64,000 nucleotides of DNA from Qipengyuania spongiae (GCF_026168555.1 NZ_CP092471.1:2428501-2492500), one strand, 5' to 3'; positions 25,701-35,248 are shown, numbered from the stretch's first letter. The notes: a model not told the origin generated them from the letters alone. Made by a program: numbers and translations.

Positions 25701-26765
25701 TCAGCCGAGGCCGCGCGCGATCGCCGGTCCGATCCGGTTCGCAAGCGACAGCGGCAACCGCTTCCACAGATTGATCGCGCGAGAACGTCCCTCGTCGGAC
25801 GGGTCGATATTGCGCAGCTGCCGGCCGGGCGCGGTCCAGAGGCGATAGGTCAGCGGTTCGGGCTCGAACCCCCAGTTCTTCTTGAAGCGATACGGCCCGC
25901 TGCCGGTCTTGGAGCGCCCGAAGTCGAAACGGATGCAGCCGCGCATCCGAGCATGGCACATCAGCGCGTAATACATGCGTTCGGTCGAATGCAGCCCGCG
26001 CGCCGCCAGCGTGCCGCCGCCCCAATAGGGCATCACCGTTCCGCGATGGTAGAAGGAGAGGACGCTCGAAACCGGCACGCCTTCGTGACGGACGGTCATG
26101 ATCTCCGCACCCTCGCCGAATGCGTCCATCATCGCGTCGAACATCGAGCGTGGGAAAACCGGCGTGCCGAGATTACGCACGCTTTCGGCATAGACCGCGT
26201 AATGCGCGGCACGTTCGGCTTCGTCACGGCCGGTGGCGATCCGGAGGTCCGCGCTCAATCCCTTGCGGATCTCGGCCCGCGCCTTGCGGGGGATGGCGAG
26301 GAGTTGCGCTTCGTCGTCAGCGGCGAGATCGGCGGAAAAGTTGGCGTGGCGGCTCTCGACCAGTGTCCAATCCTGCGGAGCGCCCGGGTCACGCAACTCG
26401 ATCCCGTCGACGGCCAGTCTCTCCGCCAGTTCCTCGGCTGCCCGGCACAGGCGGTTCCCGTCCTCGGAACGAACGACCAGTGCCCCTCCGCCAATGCCGA
26501 AGCCGCTGGAGACAAGCACCTGCCCAAAAATTGGCGAGCGGATTTCGCTCAGTGGCAACCAGCCCGCAAGCGGGCCGCCACGTTCGAGCACCAGGCCGCG
26601 TGCGCGATTGCCAGTCCCCCGCTCGACCGCGATCAGCCAGGCGGGTCGCTGGAAGAGCGAGCCGCCCTGTTCGGCTACGAAACGTTCGATCACGGCCGCC
26701 TCGTGCGGCTCGCGCAGATCGGCAAGGCGGATGGTCGGGTTGGAAAGATTGACCGGCGCGTTCAC
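25701..26765 (-). CDS. FemAB-like acyltransferase, XrtA/PEP-CTERM-associated
   Basis: A 354-residue protein of the FemAB/GNAT-like family found in exosortase-A loci. It has two GNAT-fold halves; the second shows GVPVSSVLSFYHRGTVMPYWGGG and the end RSKTGSGPYRFKKNWGFEP, a strongly kept family signature. FemAB proteins transfer amino acids from aminoacyl-tRNA to cell-wall peptides, but the function of this branch is unknown; amino-acyl decoration of the exopolysaccharide is a guess. The start is a GTG at 26765 that overlaps the deacetylase stop as GTGA, a typical coupled junction; the longer ATG frame inside the deacetylase gene is not family-like. Confidence 0.88.
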   Translation of the reverse strand: MNAPVNLSNPTIRLADLREPHEAAVIERFVAEQGGSLFQRPAWLIAVERGTGNRARGLVLERGGPLAGWLPLSEIRSPIFGQVLVSSGFGIGGGALVVRSEDGNRLCRAAEELAERLAVDGIELRDPGAPQDWTLVESRHANFSADLAADDEAQLLAIPRKARAEIRKGLSADLRIATGRDEAERAAHYAVYAESVRNLGTPVFPRSMFDAMMDAFGEGAEIMTVRHEGVPVSSVLSFYHRGTVMPYWGGGTLAARGLHSTERMYYALMCHARMRGCIRFDFGRSKTGSGPYRFKKNWGFEPEPLTYRLWTAPGRQLRNIDPSDEGRSRAINLWKRLPLSLANRIGPAIARGLG

Positions 26766-27688
26766 GCCGCCCGCCTGCACGCCGTTTCCGTGCAAATCAT
26801 CGCCTGCTTCCCTGCGAGCGCGTCCATCCGCTCCCAGGCGAATTCCCCGCACAGGCGAGCAAGTTTGCGCTCCATGGTGTCGAGATTGGTGTAGTGCCGC
26901 AGCCGGGAGCGGAGCGGCGCGTTTTTAACTCGCGGCTGCGCGGGATCGATTTCCCACGGGTGGAAATAGAACGCGGCGGGACGCCCCTCTTCGCGATTGA
27001 CCTGACGAATTGCCCAGCGGGTGAAGGCGTAGGGCAGCACGCGGAAGAAGCCGCCCCCGCCCGCTGCCATGCGCCGCTTGCCGAGCATCGCCGTTGTCAC
27101 CGGTATTTCGACAAGCTCGGCGTCCTCGACTGGACGAAAGGCGAAGCGCGGCGCCTCCCGCCAGCCGTAATGATCGTGCGCGACCGGGGCGACGCTGGAT
27201 GAGTAGGCATAGCCATGTTTCGCCAGTATCTCATGAGCCCAAGGCGTGCGCTGGTCGATCGAGAAGCTCGGCGCGCGGTATCCGGTGACCGCGCTTCCGC
27301 TGCTATCTTCCAGGATCGCTCGGGTCCGGGCGATGTCGCGCGCGAATTCGCTCGGGGTCAGCGTGAAGATCCGGGCGTGATCGTAACCGTGGCTCGCGAT
27401 CTCGTGGCCCGCCTCGGCGATGCGGCGCATCATCGCGGGTTCGCGTTCGGCGATCCAGCCGAGAGTGAAGAAAGTGGCGCTCACCTGCGCTTCGGCGAAG
27501 AGGTCGAGGACGCGCGCGACATTGTCGGCGACCCGCAAGGCGAGACCATCCCAGTCCTCGCGCGAGATCGTGTTCTCGAACGCGCCGACCTGAAACCAGT
27601 CCTCGATATCGACAGACATGCCGTTAATGATCGGGGCGATCGGAGCCGTTCCGCCCTTCCCGCCTTCGTCCGTCCCGCCCTGCGTCAC
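26762..27688 (-). CDS. Polysaccharide deacetylase, XrtA/PEP-CTERM-associated
   Basis: A 308-residue NodB-fold deacetylase with the C-terminal DUF3473 region of the exosortase-A type. The metal site motifs are MSVDIEDW (24-31, motif 1 with the Asp pair) and HEIASHGYDH (motif 2 with the HxxxH ligands). YRAPSFSI is motif 3. It probably removes N-acetyl groups from the growing or exported polysaccharide. Start: GTG at 27688 has a strong GGAGGG site 8 bases upstream, whereas the ATG at 27619 has none, so the longer form is preferred. It follows the ATPase gene by 22 bases. Confidence 0.92.
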   Translation of the reverse strand: MTQGGTDEGGKGGTAPIAPIINGMSVDIEDWFQVGAFENTISREDWDGLALRVADNVARVLDLFAEAQVSATFFTLGWIAEREPAMMRRIAEAGHEIASHGYDHARIFTLTPSEFARDIARTRAILEDSSGSAVTGYRAPSFSIDQRTPWAHEILAKHGYAYSSSVAPVAHDHYGWREAPRFAFRPVEDAELVEIPVTTAMLGKRRMAAGGGGFFRVLPYAFTRWAIRQVNREEGRPAAFYFHPWEIDPAQPRVKNAPLRSRLRHYTNLDTMERKLARLCGEFAWERMDALAGKQAMICTETACRRAA

Positions 27689-27710
27689 CGGATCGCCCTC
27701 CGCTTGCGTA

Positions 27711-28901
27711 TCAGGCGGCTTCGCGCCGTCCGCTCGTCTCGAGGATTTCGATGAGCGAGGCCATCACCTGGCGCAAGGACTGTTCCTGCTGGTCGAGCCG
27801 CGCGTCGATGGCGGCGAGCCGCTCGCGCACATCGTCGCCCGGGCGATACGCGGCGGAGGGGCGCAGGGCTTCCATGTCGCGGCGCAGTTCCTTCATCGCG
27901 CGGTCGCGGTCGGAAAAGGCCTGCTCGATCGCGGCGATCTGAGCCTCGGCCAGCCCACTGTCGGAAGCGGTACCGCGTGAGCCCTCTGACCGATCCTCTC
28001 GCGTGCGGGCCTGAGCCACGGCATGGGCGGCGGGCAGGTTATCGCGTTCCGGGCGTGGCCGTGTTTCCTGCTCGGCCGGATGGTCGGAGGCCTCGTGGTG
28101 CATCTCGATCAGCACCGCCTCGAGCAGGTCGGGCTCCAGCACCGACTGCTCTTCCACCGCGCCGAGCAGCAACAGGCGAGTCATCACTTGGTTGATCTTG
28201 CGCGGAATGCCGCCGGTCGCCTTGTGGATCGGATTGAAAAGGCCGCGATCGAGCTCGGGATTGCCGTCCCACCCAACATGATCGAGCCGGTGGCGGATAT
28301 AGGGCTCGACCTCACCCGGCTGCATCGGCTCCAGATGATGCGCCGCAATGATCCGCTGGCGCAGCTGTTCGAGCTCGTCGGACTTGGCGATCAGCTGGCG
28401 GAATTCGGGCTGGCCGAGCAGCAAGGTCTGCAACAGCGGATGCGCGCCGAGCTGGAAGTTCGACAGCATCCGCAACTCTTCCAGCGCGCCGATCGAAAGG
28501 TTCTGGGATTCATCGACGATCAGCAGGACGCGGCGCCCTTCGCGCGCCTCCTCATGCAGGAAGGCCTCGATCGCGGCGAGCGCCCCGGCCTTGTCCTGCC
28601 CCGCGACGTCGAGCCCGAAGCTGCGCGCGGCGACATGGACCATCTCGTCCCCGTCCAGCGCGCTGGTGACCACTTCGCCGACCGTCATCCGGTCTTCCTC
28701 GAGCTTCTCTTTGAGATGCGCGACGAGCGTCGACTTGCCCGACCCCACCTCGCCGGTGATGACCACGAAGCCTTCGCCCTGATTGAGGCCGTAACCGAGA
28801 TAGGACAGCGCCTTCTTGTGCGTCAGGCTCTCGAAATAGAAAGCCGGATCCGGGGTCAGCTGGAAAGGCCGCTCGCTGAAGCCGTAGAATTCTTCGAACA
28901 T
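27711..28901 (-). CDS. AAA ATPase, XrtA/PEP-CTERM-associated (ExeA-like)
   Basis: A 396-residue ATPase of the ExeA/GspA kind. The start MFEEFYGFSERPFQLTPDP is typical. Walker A GEVGSGKST is at about 50-58, Walker B VLLIVDESQNL at about 124-134. The last 110 residues are low-complexity followed by a coiled coil (QIAAIEQAFSDRDRAMKELRR). Such ATPases occur in every complete exosortase-A exopolysaccharide locus; their mechanical role, perhaps in assembly or length control, is not established. ATG at 28901, 12 bases after the outer-membrane protein gene. Confidence 0.92.
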   Translation of the reverse strand: MFEEFYGFSERPFQLTPDPAFYFESLTHKKALSYLGYGLNQGEGFVVITGEVGSGKSTLVAHLKEKLEEDRMTVGEVVTSALDGDEMVHVAARSFGLDVAGQDKAGALAAIEAFLHEEAREGRRVLLIVDESQNLSIGALEELRMLSNFQLGAHPLLQTLLLGQPEFRQLIAKSDELEQLRQRIIAAHHLEPMQPGEVEPYIRHRLDHVGWDGNPELDRGLFNPIHKATGGIPRKINQVMTRLLLLGAVEEQSVLEPDLLEAVLIEMHHEASDHPAEQETRPRPERDNLPAAHAVAQARTREDRSEGSRGTASDSGLAEAQIAAIEQAFSDRDRAMKELRRDMEALRPSAAYRPGDDVRERLAAIDARLDQQEQSLRQVMASLIEILETSGRREAA

Positions 28902-28913
28902 GAAGGTTCCCTA

Positions 28914-30578
28914 TCAGAAATCGTAACGCAGGCCGACCAGCGCCGATGCGGTCTTGAGGTCCTCGGCGGTGAGGTCGCTGTCGAGATAGTTTAGCGCGAT
29001 CGCCGCTCGTGCGGTAAGATTGCGCGTCAGGTTGCGATAATAGGCGGCCGAACTGCCCAGCGCGAAGGTATCGCCGAGATTGGTCGCGCCGCTGTCGAAC
29101 CAGCTGGCATAGGTGGTGACGGTGTAGCTCGAATTGCGGCTGAGCGGACCGCTCGCGCCGGCATTGAGGTAGACGGTCTCGTCGACGATGCCGTTGGCCG
29201 CCGCCAGCACGGTGCCTTCCGCACCGATGAAATTGCGGCGGTCGTAGCCCGCTCCGACACTGACGGTCGAAAGCCCGACCTGCCGCGAATAGCTGGCGGC
29301 GATGCCCCGGCTGCGGAAGACGGAGGAGCGGATCGAGCCGAACGCCCCGTCGAGGCAGGATCCCGCCCCCACGCTGCCCGCGCAACCGATGATCTCTCCG
29401 CTCACCGGATCGCGGATCACCTGAAAATCGGTCGGCAGCGCGGCGAGCGCGTCGGTCAGCCGCCCGCCGAAACCCGAAATGCCGTCATAGACCGCGATGC
29501 CGACATTGCTGTTGCGGTCGGGCTGCCAGGAGAAATTGCCGTAGAAGGTCTCGCTGTCGTAGCGGTGGCCGAAATGCGCCTCGAGCGAGGTACGGTTGCT
29601 GGGGCGCCAGACCACGCCGACATCCCAGATCAGGCCATCGGCCTCGAAGGCGAGGCGGCGCGGACTGGATTCGTCGGTGACGAAGCGGCCATCGGCCCCC
29701 ACCACCGGAACTCCGGCGGCGTTGCGCACCGCGTCGCGGCTCGACACCTCGACATCCTCGATCCCGACCCCGCCGACCACGGCCAGAACGGGCGTGACGG
29801 GAATGGTCACATCGCCGCGCACATAGGCGTCGCGCACGCGCTGATCGAGGTTGTTGACGTCTTCCTGGAAATAGCCCGCGCCGATGCCCAGACCGACCGG
29901 CAGAGGCTCGTAGGGAGCGACGCCCGCGCGGATATTGGCGCTGTGCGTCACGCTTTCGTCGAACACGTCGATCCGGTTTCCGCCGCTCGCGAGGATGTCG
30001 GGTCCGTCGACCTTGGTGTAGCCGAGCCGGTAATTGGCGGTCACCTCGACATTGTCGATCCGCGTGGCGAGGTTCGGGCCGATATACCCGGCATAGGTTT
30101 CGGTCGAAAAATCGCCGTCTATCGCGGGATTGAAGACGTTGCGGCCGCCGGTATCGACGCTGCTGCGCGAGGCGAGGCCGCCCGCTTCCAGCGTCAGTGC
30201 ATCGCGCACAAGCGTGGTGTAGCCGCGCGCGAGCCCTGTCAGCGCGTCGCTGTCGGCAGCATCGCCATAGCCGATGTTCCGCTCGTAGCGCAGCGATACG
30301 CTTGCGGCGTTGTTACGTCCCTGAACGGCGGCGTCGACGCCGGCGGCAAGCTGGGTATAGGTCAGCACGTCGTCGCCGGGCGAAATCTGCCAGGTCACGA
30401 TCTGAGAGGCTTCGATGTAAGGCTGGATCGAAGCACCGCGCGTTGTGGACCCTGAAGCCTCGCGCCCCTCCCCGCCCTGCCGCGTGGACGAATCGCGCCC
30501 CTGATAGGACTGCGCGGCGAGCGGGCCGGCAGCGAGCGTCAGCGGAGCGAGAGCGGCGATCAGTGCGAGGCGGCGCAC
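28914..30578 (-). CDS. Outer-membrane beta-barrel, PEP-CTERM-associated (TIGR03016 group)
   Basis: A 554-residue exported protein: signal peptide ending AGPLAAQ (about residue 24), then a long series of amphipathic strands and a C-terminal phenylalanine (GLRYDF), the signature recognised by the outer-membrane insertion machinery. Proteins of this group occur in exosortase-A loci and are thought to serve as the outer-membrane path or anchor for the polysaccharide. Start: GTG at 30578, 4 bases after the kinase stop, with GGGGGAG upstream; the frame further upstream runs inside the kinase gene and lacks a signal peptide. Confidence 0.88.
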   Translation of the reverse strand: MRRLALIAALAPLTLAAGPLAAQSYQGRDSSTRQGGEGREASGSTTRGASIQPYIEASQIVTWQISPGDDVLTYTQLAAGVDAAVQGRNNAASVSLRYERNIGYGDAADSDALTGLARGYTTLVRDALTLEAGGLASRSSVDTGGRNVFNPAIDGDFSTETYAGYIGPNLATRIDNVEVTANYRLGYTKVDGPDILASGGNRIDVFDESVTHSANIRAGVAPYEPLPVGLGIGAGYFQEDVNNLDQRVRDAYVRGDVTIPVTPVLAVVGGVGIEDVEVSSRDAVRNAAGVPVVGADGRFVTDESSPRRLAFEADGLIWDVGVVWRPSNRTSLEAHFGHRYDSETFYGNFSWQPDRNSNVGIAVYDGISGFGGRLTDALAALPTDFQVIRDPVSGEIIGCAGSVGAGSCLDGAFGSIRSSVFRSRGIAASYSRQVGLSTVSVGAGYDRRNFIGAEGTVLAAANGIVDETVYLNAGASGPLSRNSSYTVTTYASWFDSGATNLGDTFALGSSAAYYRNLTRNLTARAAIALNYLDSDLTAEDLKTASALVGLRYDF

Positions 30579-30582
30579 CCGA

Positions 30583-31629
30583 TCACTCCCCCATTCCGTA
30601 ATAGCGGCCGAAACTGCGCCCGCTGGGGCTGAAGGTCGCATCGTTGAGCAGCAGTCGGATATCGCGGCATCCGGCGAGGAGGTCCACCGCATCTTCCAGC
30701 GCGACGCGCGATGTGTTGTCGGCGCGCGCCACCAGCAAGGTCTGGCCGACATGCTTGGCCAGTTCCGCGGCGGGCGAGGCGGCGAGCGCGGGCGGGCTAT
30801 CGAACACGAGAATGCGGTTGGGCGCGCCGCGCGTCAGACGGCCGAGCACCTCGAACGTCCGCTCGCTGGCGAGCAGTTCGGCGTCGCGCTGCGTCCTCTG
30901 CCCGGCAGGGAGGACGAAGAGGTTCGCGATGTCGGTCCGCAGCACGCTGTTCTCGACGGGCGTGGTTGAACCGGCGAGCGCGTCCATCAGGCCGGCCCCG
31001 GTTTCCAGCCCCAGCCGCCTGGCGATGGACGGCTTGGCGAAATCGGCGTCCACCAGCAGGACCTCGATGTCCTGTTCGGCGGCGAGCGCGAGAGCGAGAT
31101 TGATCGAGCAGAAGGTCTTGCCCTCGCCCATATGCGGCGAAGTTACCAGCACCCTACGGGAAAGCGCCGTCCCATCGGCCTGCGCCGTGGCGAGAACCTG
31201 ACGCTTGACGATGCGGAACTCCTCGAACAGCGCGCTGGTCGCGGCGTCGGGATCGATCAGGGCGTGCGCGCGGAGCTGTTCGCGCGAGACCGCGTGGTTC
31301 TTCGCCGGGAACCTGACCGCCGGGCCGGAGACTTCCTCGCGCTTGGGGCGAGCCGGAGCCGGAGCTGACTCGTAAACGGGCGTGGGGGCCGTCGGAGCGG
31401 GCGCAGGAACTGGCGCGCTCGCCTGCGGATCGGGTGCCGGTGGAGCGGATTTGAGCGGCGGCATCCGCTTCTTCGCATCAGGCAGGCGTGGCGGGACCCT
31501 GGCCGGGGCGAGGCGGTCGAAACCAAAGGCGTTCCCGGCGCGCTCCAGCAGTGATCCGCGCTTGGGCTCGTTCCCGCCGCGCTCTTCCGGGCCGTCAGCG
31601 GGAGGGACGATTTTCACAGGCTTGTTCAC
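30583..31629 (-). CDS. Tyrosine autokinase, CpsD/CapB family, XrtA-associated
   Basis: A 348-residue bacterial tyrosine kinase partner of the chain-length determinant. A proline/alanine-rich N-terminal region (about 25-115) precedes a P-loop domain with Walker A SPHMGEGKTF (near 172-181) and the family-specific Walker A' VLLVDADF. The C-terminal tail RYYGMGE carries two adjacent tyrosines for autophosphorylation. These kinases cycle between phosphorylated and free states to control polymer length and export. GTG at 31629 has AAGGAGAGG just upstream; a GTG at 31644 overlapping the previous stop is the alternative. Confidence 0.9.
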   Translation of the reverse strand: MNKPVKIVPPADGPEERGGNEPKRGSLLERAGNAFGFDRLAPARVPPRLPDAKKRMPPLKSAPPAPDPQASAPVPAPAPTAPTPVYESAPAPARPKREEVSGPAVRFPAKNHAVSREQLRAHALIDPDAATSALFEEFRIVKRQVLATAQADGTALSRRVLVTSPHMGEGKTFCSINLALALAAEQDIEVLLVDADFAKPSIARRLGLETGAGLMDALAGSTTPVENSVLRTDIANLFVLPAGQRTQRDAELLASERTFEVLGRLTRGAPNRILVFDSPPALAASPAAELAKHVGQTLLVARADNTSRVALEDAVDLLAGCRDIRLLLNDATFSPSGRSFGRYYGMGE

Positions 31630-31640
31630 ATCCCTCTCCT

Positions 31641-33161
31641 TCACGCAACCGTGCCGACCTGGATGAACTCGATTGCGAGCAGCACCACGCAAAGACCACC
31701 GAGTGCGGCAAGGCCGCCGGCAAACTGCTTGAGCCGCAGCCGCTCATGCGTCTTGCGGTCCGGGGTCATCGAGCGGGAGATCGTTCCGGCAACCGGCAGG
31801 TCGAGCGACCGCTCGAGCCGCTCCGCCGTAGCGAAACCGGCCTTCAGGCGACCGAGCGCGAACGCCACGCCAGCCCCCGCGGCGATCCCGGCGAAAAGCA
31901 CGCCGAGCAGCAGAAGCGGTCGGTTCGGCGAAGCGGGCCGGCGCGGGGCGGTCGGCGGATCGATCACCTGGAACTGGAACGCGCTGCGCTCGGTCTGGAC
32001 ATCGCCACGCAGTCGCATCTCCTCGCGGTTCTTCAGCAGCTCGTCATATTTGGTCCGGAGAACGTCGTAATCGCGGCTGATCCGGTTGCCCTCGGCCGCG
32101 ACTGCGGGTTCGCTCGACTGCGCGGCCATCATCGCGGTGATGTCCGACTGCAGCGCGGCCTTGCGCGCCTGTAGCGCCTGGAGATTGGCCTGCCGCTCGG
32201 CGCGGATCGAGATCAGCGAAGTGTATGCGGGGTTAGGCGAGCCGTAGCTCCCGTCGCCTTCGGATGCCGCCTGCTTTTCCAGCAGTGCGATCTGGCGCTG
32301 CACGGCCTGAAGATCGGGGTGCCCGTCGGTCAGTCCGCGCGAGCGCATTCCGGCAAGCTGCGAACGCGCTTCGGCCAGTGCCTGTCGCGCGCCGCCGCCC
32401 TGCCCCGGCACGACCATAGTGCGCGGCGTGCTAGCGATCTGTCCGCTGATCGCGGCGAGCGCGCTCTGCGCCGCAGCAAGATCGGCATCGACGCCGCGCA
32501 TCTCGCTACGCAGATTGGTGATCCGGGTGGACACCGTGGCGCTGCCGCCGATCAGTTCGGGATTGGCAGCCTCGAACGCCATCCGACGCTGTTCGGCCGC
32601 TTCCAGCTCCTGCTTGCGCTCCTCGAGTTGCTCGTCGAGGAAGACGATCGTGTCCGCCACCTCACCCCGCGCGCCGGCGACGTTTTCCTCGCGGAAGATA
32701 TCGATCATCTTCTGAGTCACGTCCTGCGCAAGAGCGGCGTTCTCGGCATCGGACAGATCGCTCTTGCCGATGGTTGCGGAGATCTCGAACAGATTGTCCT
32801 GCTGGCTCTCGACTTTGATGTTCTCGGTCAGCTTGGCGATCGCCGCCTGCATTTCAGGCTCGGTCCTGATGTCTTCGCCCAGCTTGGTGGCGCGGACGAC
32901 CTTTTCCAGATTGACCGCGCTCGCCAGCGTCTGGCGCACCTTGACCAGTTCCTGCCGCCCCTCGCCCGCGATCTGGAGCTGTTCGGACAGCACGTCGTCG
33001 AGCTCGACGAAGATGCGCGCTCGGCTCTCGTAGCTGTTGGGGATCAGGGCGACGACCAGCCACCCCGCGACGCACACCCCCCAGGCGATGGCGAGCGCGA
33101 GCCAGCGGCGGTTCCACACCGTGTGCAGCGCCGCGCGCACCTCGTCGAAAGCCTGGTCCAT
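31641..33161 (-). CDS. Polysaccharide chain-length determinant (Wzz/GNVR), XrtA-associated
   Basis: A 506-residue inner-membrane polysaccharide co-polymerase. Membrane helix 1 is at about 19-40 and the C-terminal pair at about 424-445 and 478-500. Between them lies the periplasmic part with long coiled coils (VADTIVFLDEQLEERKQEL and following; QRQIALLEKQ) and the PTAPRRPASPNRP proline-rich segment just before the last pair, typical of Wzz proteins. It sets the length of the exported polymer together with the kinase encoded next. ATG at 33161, 14 bases after the export lipoprotein gene. Confidence 0.93.
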   Translation of the reverse strand: MDQAFDEVRAALHTVWNRRWLALAIAWGVCVAGWLVVALIPNSYESRARIFVELDDVLSEQLQIAGEGRQELVKVRQTLASAVNLEKVVRATKLGEDIRTEPEMQAAIAKLTENIKVESQQDNLFEISATIGKSDLSDAENAALAQDVTQKMIDIFREENVAGARGEVADTIVFLDEQLEERKQELEAAEQRRMAFEAANPELIGGSATVSTRITNLRSEMRGVDADLAAAQSALAAISGQIASTPRTMVVPGQGGGARQALAEARSQLAGMRSRGLTDGHPDLQAVQRQIALLEKQAASEGDGSYGSPNPAYTSLISIRAERQANLQALQARKAALQSDITAMMAAQSSEPAVAAEGNRISRDYDVLRTKYDELLKNREEMRLRGDVQTERSAFQFQVIDPPTAPRRPASPNRPLLLLGVLFAGIAAGAGVAFALGRLKAGFATAERLERSLDLPVAGTISRSMTPDRKTHERLRLKQFAGGLAALGGLCVVLLAIEFIQVGTVA

Positions 33162-33175
33162 CGGCGCGCGATTCC

Positions 33176-33820
33176 TCAGAAGGTCGATTCGGGAATGATA
33201 ATGACATCCCCCGGCTGAAGCATGACATTCGCCTTGCTGTCGCCATGGCGCAGAAGGTCGGCGAGGCGCAGGGCGTATTCGCGCTGGCGACCCGACTGCT
33301 TGTCGAACCGGATCAGCTTGGCGCGGTTGCCGGAGGCATACTCCGATAGCCCGCCGACCGCGATCATCGCATCCAGCACGGTCATGTTGGCGCGGTAGGG
33401 CAGGCTCGCCGGCTTTTCGGTCGCACCCACGATGCGGACCTGCTGGCTGAAGGTGCCGGCGAATTCGTTGACGATTACGCTGACCAACGGATCCTCGATA
33501 TACTGGCTAAGCTGGAGGCGGATGTCCTCTTCCAGCATGGCTGGCGTCTTGCCGACGGCGGGCATGTCCTTGACCAGCGGAATCGTGATCCGACCGTCGG
33601 GCCGCACCTGGATCTTCTCGGCTCCGAGCTCCGGATTGCGCCACACATGGACGGTAAGATTGTCCAGCGGGCCTATGACGTATTCCTCGCCGGGCCCTTC
33701 CTGCAACGCGACGAAGGTCGCGGGCGGCAATTCGGTTCCACCCGTGCCAGCGCAGCTTGCCAGGCCCGATGCCATCAGCGAGAGCATTCCCAGGCCGGAA
33801 ATCCTGCGTGAAATCGTCAT
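33176..33820 (-). CDS. Polysaccharide export lipoprotein (Wza-like), XrtA-associated
   Basis: A 214-residue outer-membrane export protein. A lipoprotein signal ends in LASC (cysteine about residue 23). The Poly_export domain follows (EEYVIGPLDNLTVHVWRNPEL, PDGRITIPLVKDM) and then an SLBB domain (VRIVGATEKPASLPY through GDVIIIPES). Such proteins form the ring through which the polymer leaves the cell. The ATG at 33820 gives the lipoprotein signal directly; the longer frame adds an unrelated 20-residue leader. It is the first gene of the leftward exopolysaccharide run, with inverted repeats just upstream. Confidence 0.93.
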   Translation of the reverse strand: MTISRRISGLGMLSLMASGLASCAGTGGTELPPATFVALQEGPGEEYVIGPLDNLTVHVWRNPELGAEKIQVRPDGRITIPLVKDMPAVGKTPAMLEEDIRLQLSQYIEDPLVSVIVNEFAGTFSQQVRIVGATEKPASLPYRANMTVLDAMIAVGGLSEYASGNRAKLIRFDKQSGRQREYALRLADLLRHGDSKANVMLQPGDVIIIPESTF

Positions 33821-33997
33821 GCTACTCGGTCCCCAAACATCACCTCGACAGGTGACCGGCGCGCCTGCTGGCAACCGCACCGCCCCTGTTCACCAAATTT
33901 CATGGCATCGAAAGGTGAACAGACAGTTAGTCATCATACGCGATCCGCCGAAACCCGGGCGATCCAACTCCGCCTGTCCCGTTCCAGTACACGCCCG
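33821..33997 (-). promoter_or_regulatory. Promoter region of the exopolysaccharide run with two inverted repeats
   Basis: Two perfect inverted repeats share the same TCACC/GGTGA core. The outer one is CTGTTCACC (33886-33894) and GGTGAACAG (33914-33922), 19 bases apart. The second is TCACCT-CGAC-AGGTGA (33840-33855), in the leader 20 bases before the export-gene start. Spacing of the first is that of an operator bound by a dimer on two successive turns, or of a transcript hairpin. No clear sigma-70 or sigma-54 hexamers could be fixed. Confidence 0.45.
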
Positions 33998-35248
33998 CTA
34001 GACGAGGAGTTCGGCCGCCGGTCCCTGACCGAGAAACGCGCTAGGGCTTGCGCTCGCACCATAGGCGCCGGCGCAGAACACGGCAACCAGATCGCCCACC
34101 TCGGCACATGGCAAATGCGCGCGATCGGCGAGGCGGTCGAGCGGAGTGCAGAGGCACCCGACGACATTGACGATCTCTTCGGGCGCGGCGTCGAACCGGT
34201 CGGCTATCGCGAGGGGGTAGTTGCGCCGCACCACTTGACCGAAATTACCCGAGGCGGCGAGCTGGTGATGAAGGCCGCCATCGGTGACGAGAAAAGTCTC
34301 CCCATGGCTCACCTTGCGATCCACGATGCGCGTGAGATAGACACCTGCCTCCCCCACCAGATAGCGCCCGAGTTCGATGAACAGTTCGGCCCCCGCCAGG
34401 GTGTCCGGCAGTTCGGCGAAGCGCTCCTCCAGCGCGGCGCCCACCCGCCCGATGTCGAGTGGAGTGTCACCGGGAAAATAGGGAATTCCGAACCCGCCGC
34501 CCATATTGAGTTTGGGCAGAGCCAAGCCCGCCTCGCTGGCGATCCGGTCGGCGAGCACCAGGGTGTTCGCCTGCGCCTCGACCAGTGCCTCGGCATCGAG
34601 CGCCTGGCTGCCGGAGAAGATGTGCATTCCGCGAAAATCGCACCCGGCACCGACGATGTGGCGGACAAGCGCCGGGACACGATCGGCATCGACACCGAAA
34701 GGCTTGGGGCCTCCGCTCATTTTCATGCCCGATCCCTTGATCTCGAAATCGGGATTGATCCTGACGGCAAGGCACGGGGTCTGTCCCAGCCTTGCGGCGA
34801 TGGCGAGCGCACGCTCCGCCTCGTTTTCACTTTCGAGATTGAGCGTGACCCCGGCGGCGATGGCCGCTTCCAGTTCCGCATCGCGTTTGCCCGGCCCGGC
34901 AAAGCTGACCCTGCCCGGGTCGGTTCCCACCGCACGGATCATGTCGAGCTCACCACCGGACGCAATGTCGAGGCCGTCGACCAGATTCGACATGGCGAGA
35001 AGAACGGGCTGGAAGCTGTTGGCTTTTATCGCATAATTGATTTTGATCCGCTGGGGCATGGCGGCGCGCAGTTTGGCCATGCGTTCTTCCAACATGTTCC
35101 GCGAATAAACGAACAGCGGCGTGCGCCCCGCCCGCTCGACCAGCGCGGCGGCGGTTTCTCCTCCTATAGTGAGTTGGCCGTTCTCTGCCCCGTATCCGCC
35201 GGGCACGGGGCCGAGCGGTTTCGGCTTGATCGCAGGCGCATCACTCAT
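33998..35248 (-). CDS. PLP-dependent decarboxylase, exosortase-A-associated
   Basis: A 416-residue fold III decarboxylase related to diaminopimelate and ornithine decarboxylases. The PLP lysine is K75 in NYAIKANS; HIFSGSQ and GGGFGIPY are the phosphate-binding glycine motifs, and VGCLCTPLD (near 365-373) supplies the active-site cysteine. This branch occurs with exosortase A together with the acyl-CoA ligase, acyl carrier protein and hydrolases; its substrate is unknown, and it need not act on diaminopimelate. Its ATG overlaps the acyl-CoA ligase stop by four bases. It ends 178 bases from the export gene start, so the two leftward runs could be separate transcripts. Confidence 0.9.
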   Translation of the reverse strand: MSDAPAIKPKPLGPVPGGYGAENGQLTIGGETAAALVERAGRTPLFVYSRNMLEERMAKLRAAMPQRIKINYAIKANSFQPVLLAMSNLVDGLDIASGGELDMIRAVGTDPGRVSFAGPGKRDAELEAAIAAGVTLNLESENEAERALAIAARLGQTPCLAVRINPDFEIKGSGMKMSGGPKPFGVDADRVPALVRHIVGAGCDFRGMHIFSGSQALDAEALVEAQANTLVLADRIASEAGLALPKLNMGGGFGIPYFPGDTPLDIGRVGAALEERFAELPDTLAGAELFIELGRYLVGEAGVYLTRIVDRKVSHGETFLVTDGGLHHQLAASGNFGQVVRRNYPLAIADRFDAAPEEIVNVVGCLCTPLDRLADRAHLPCAEVGDLVAVFCAGAYGASASPSAFLGQGPAAELLV

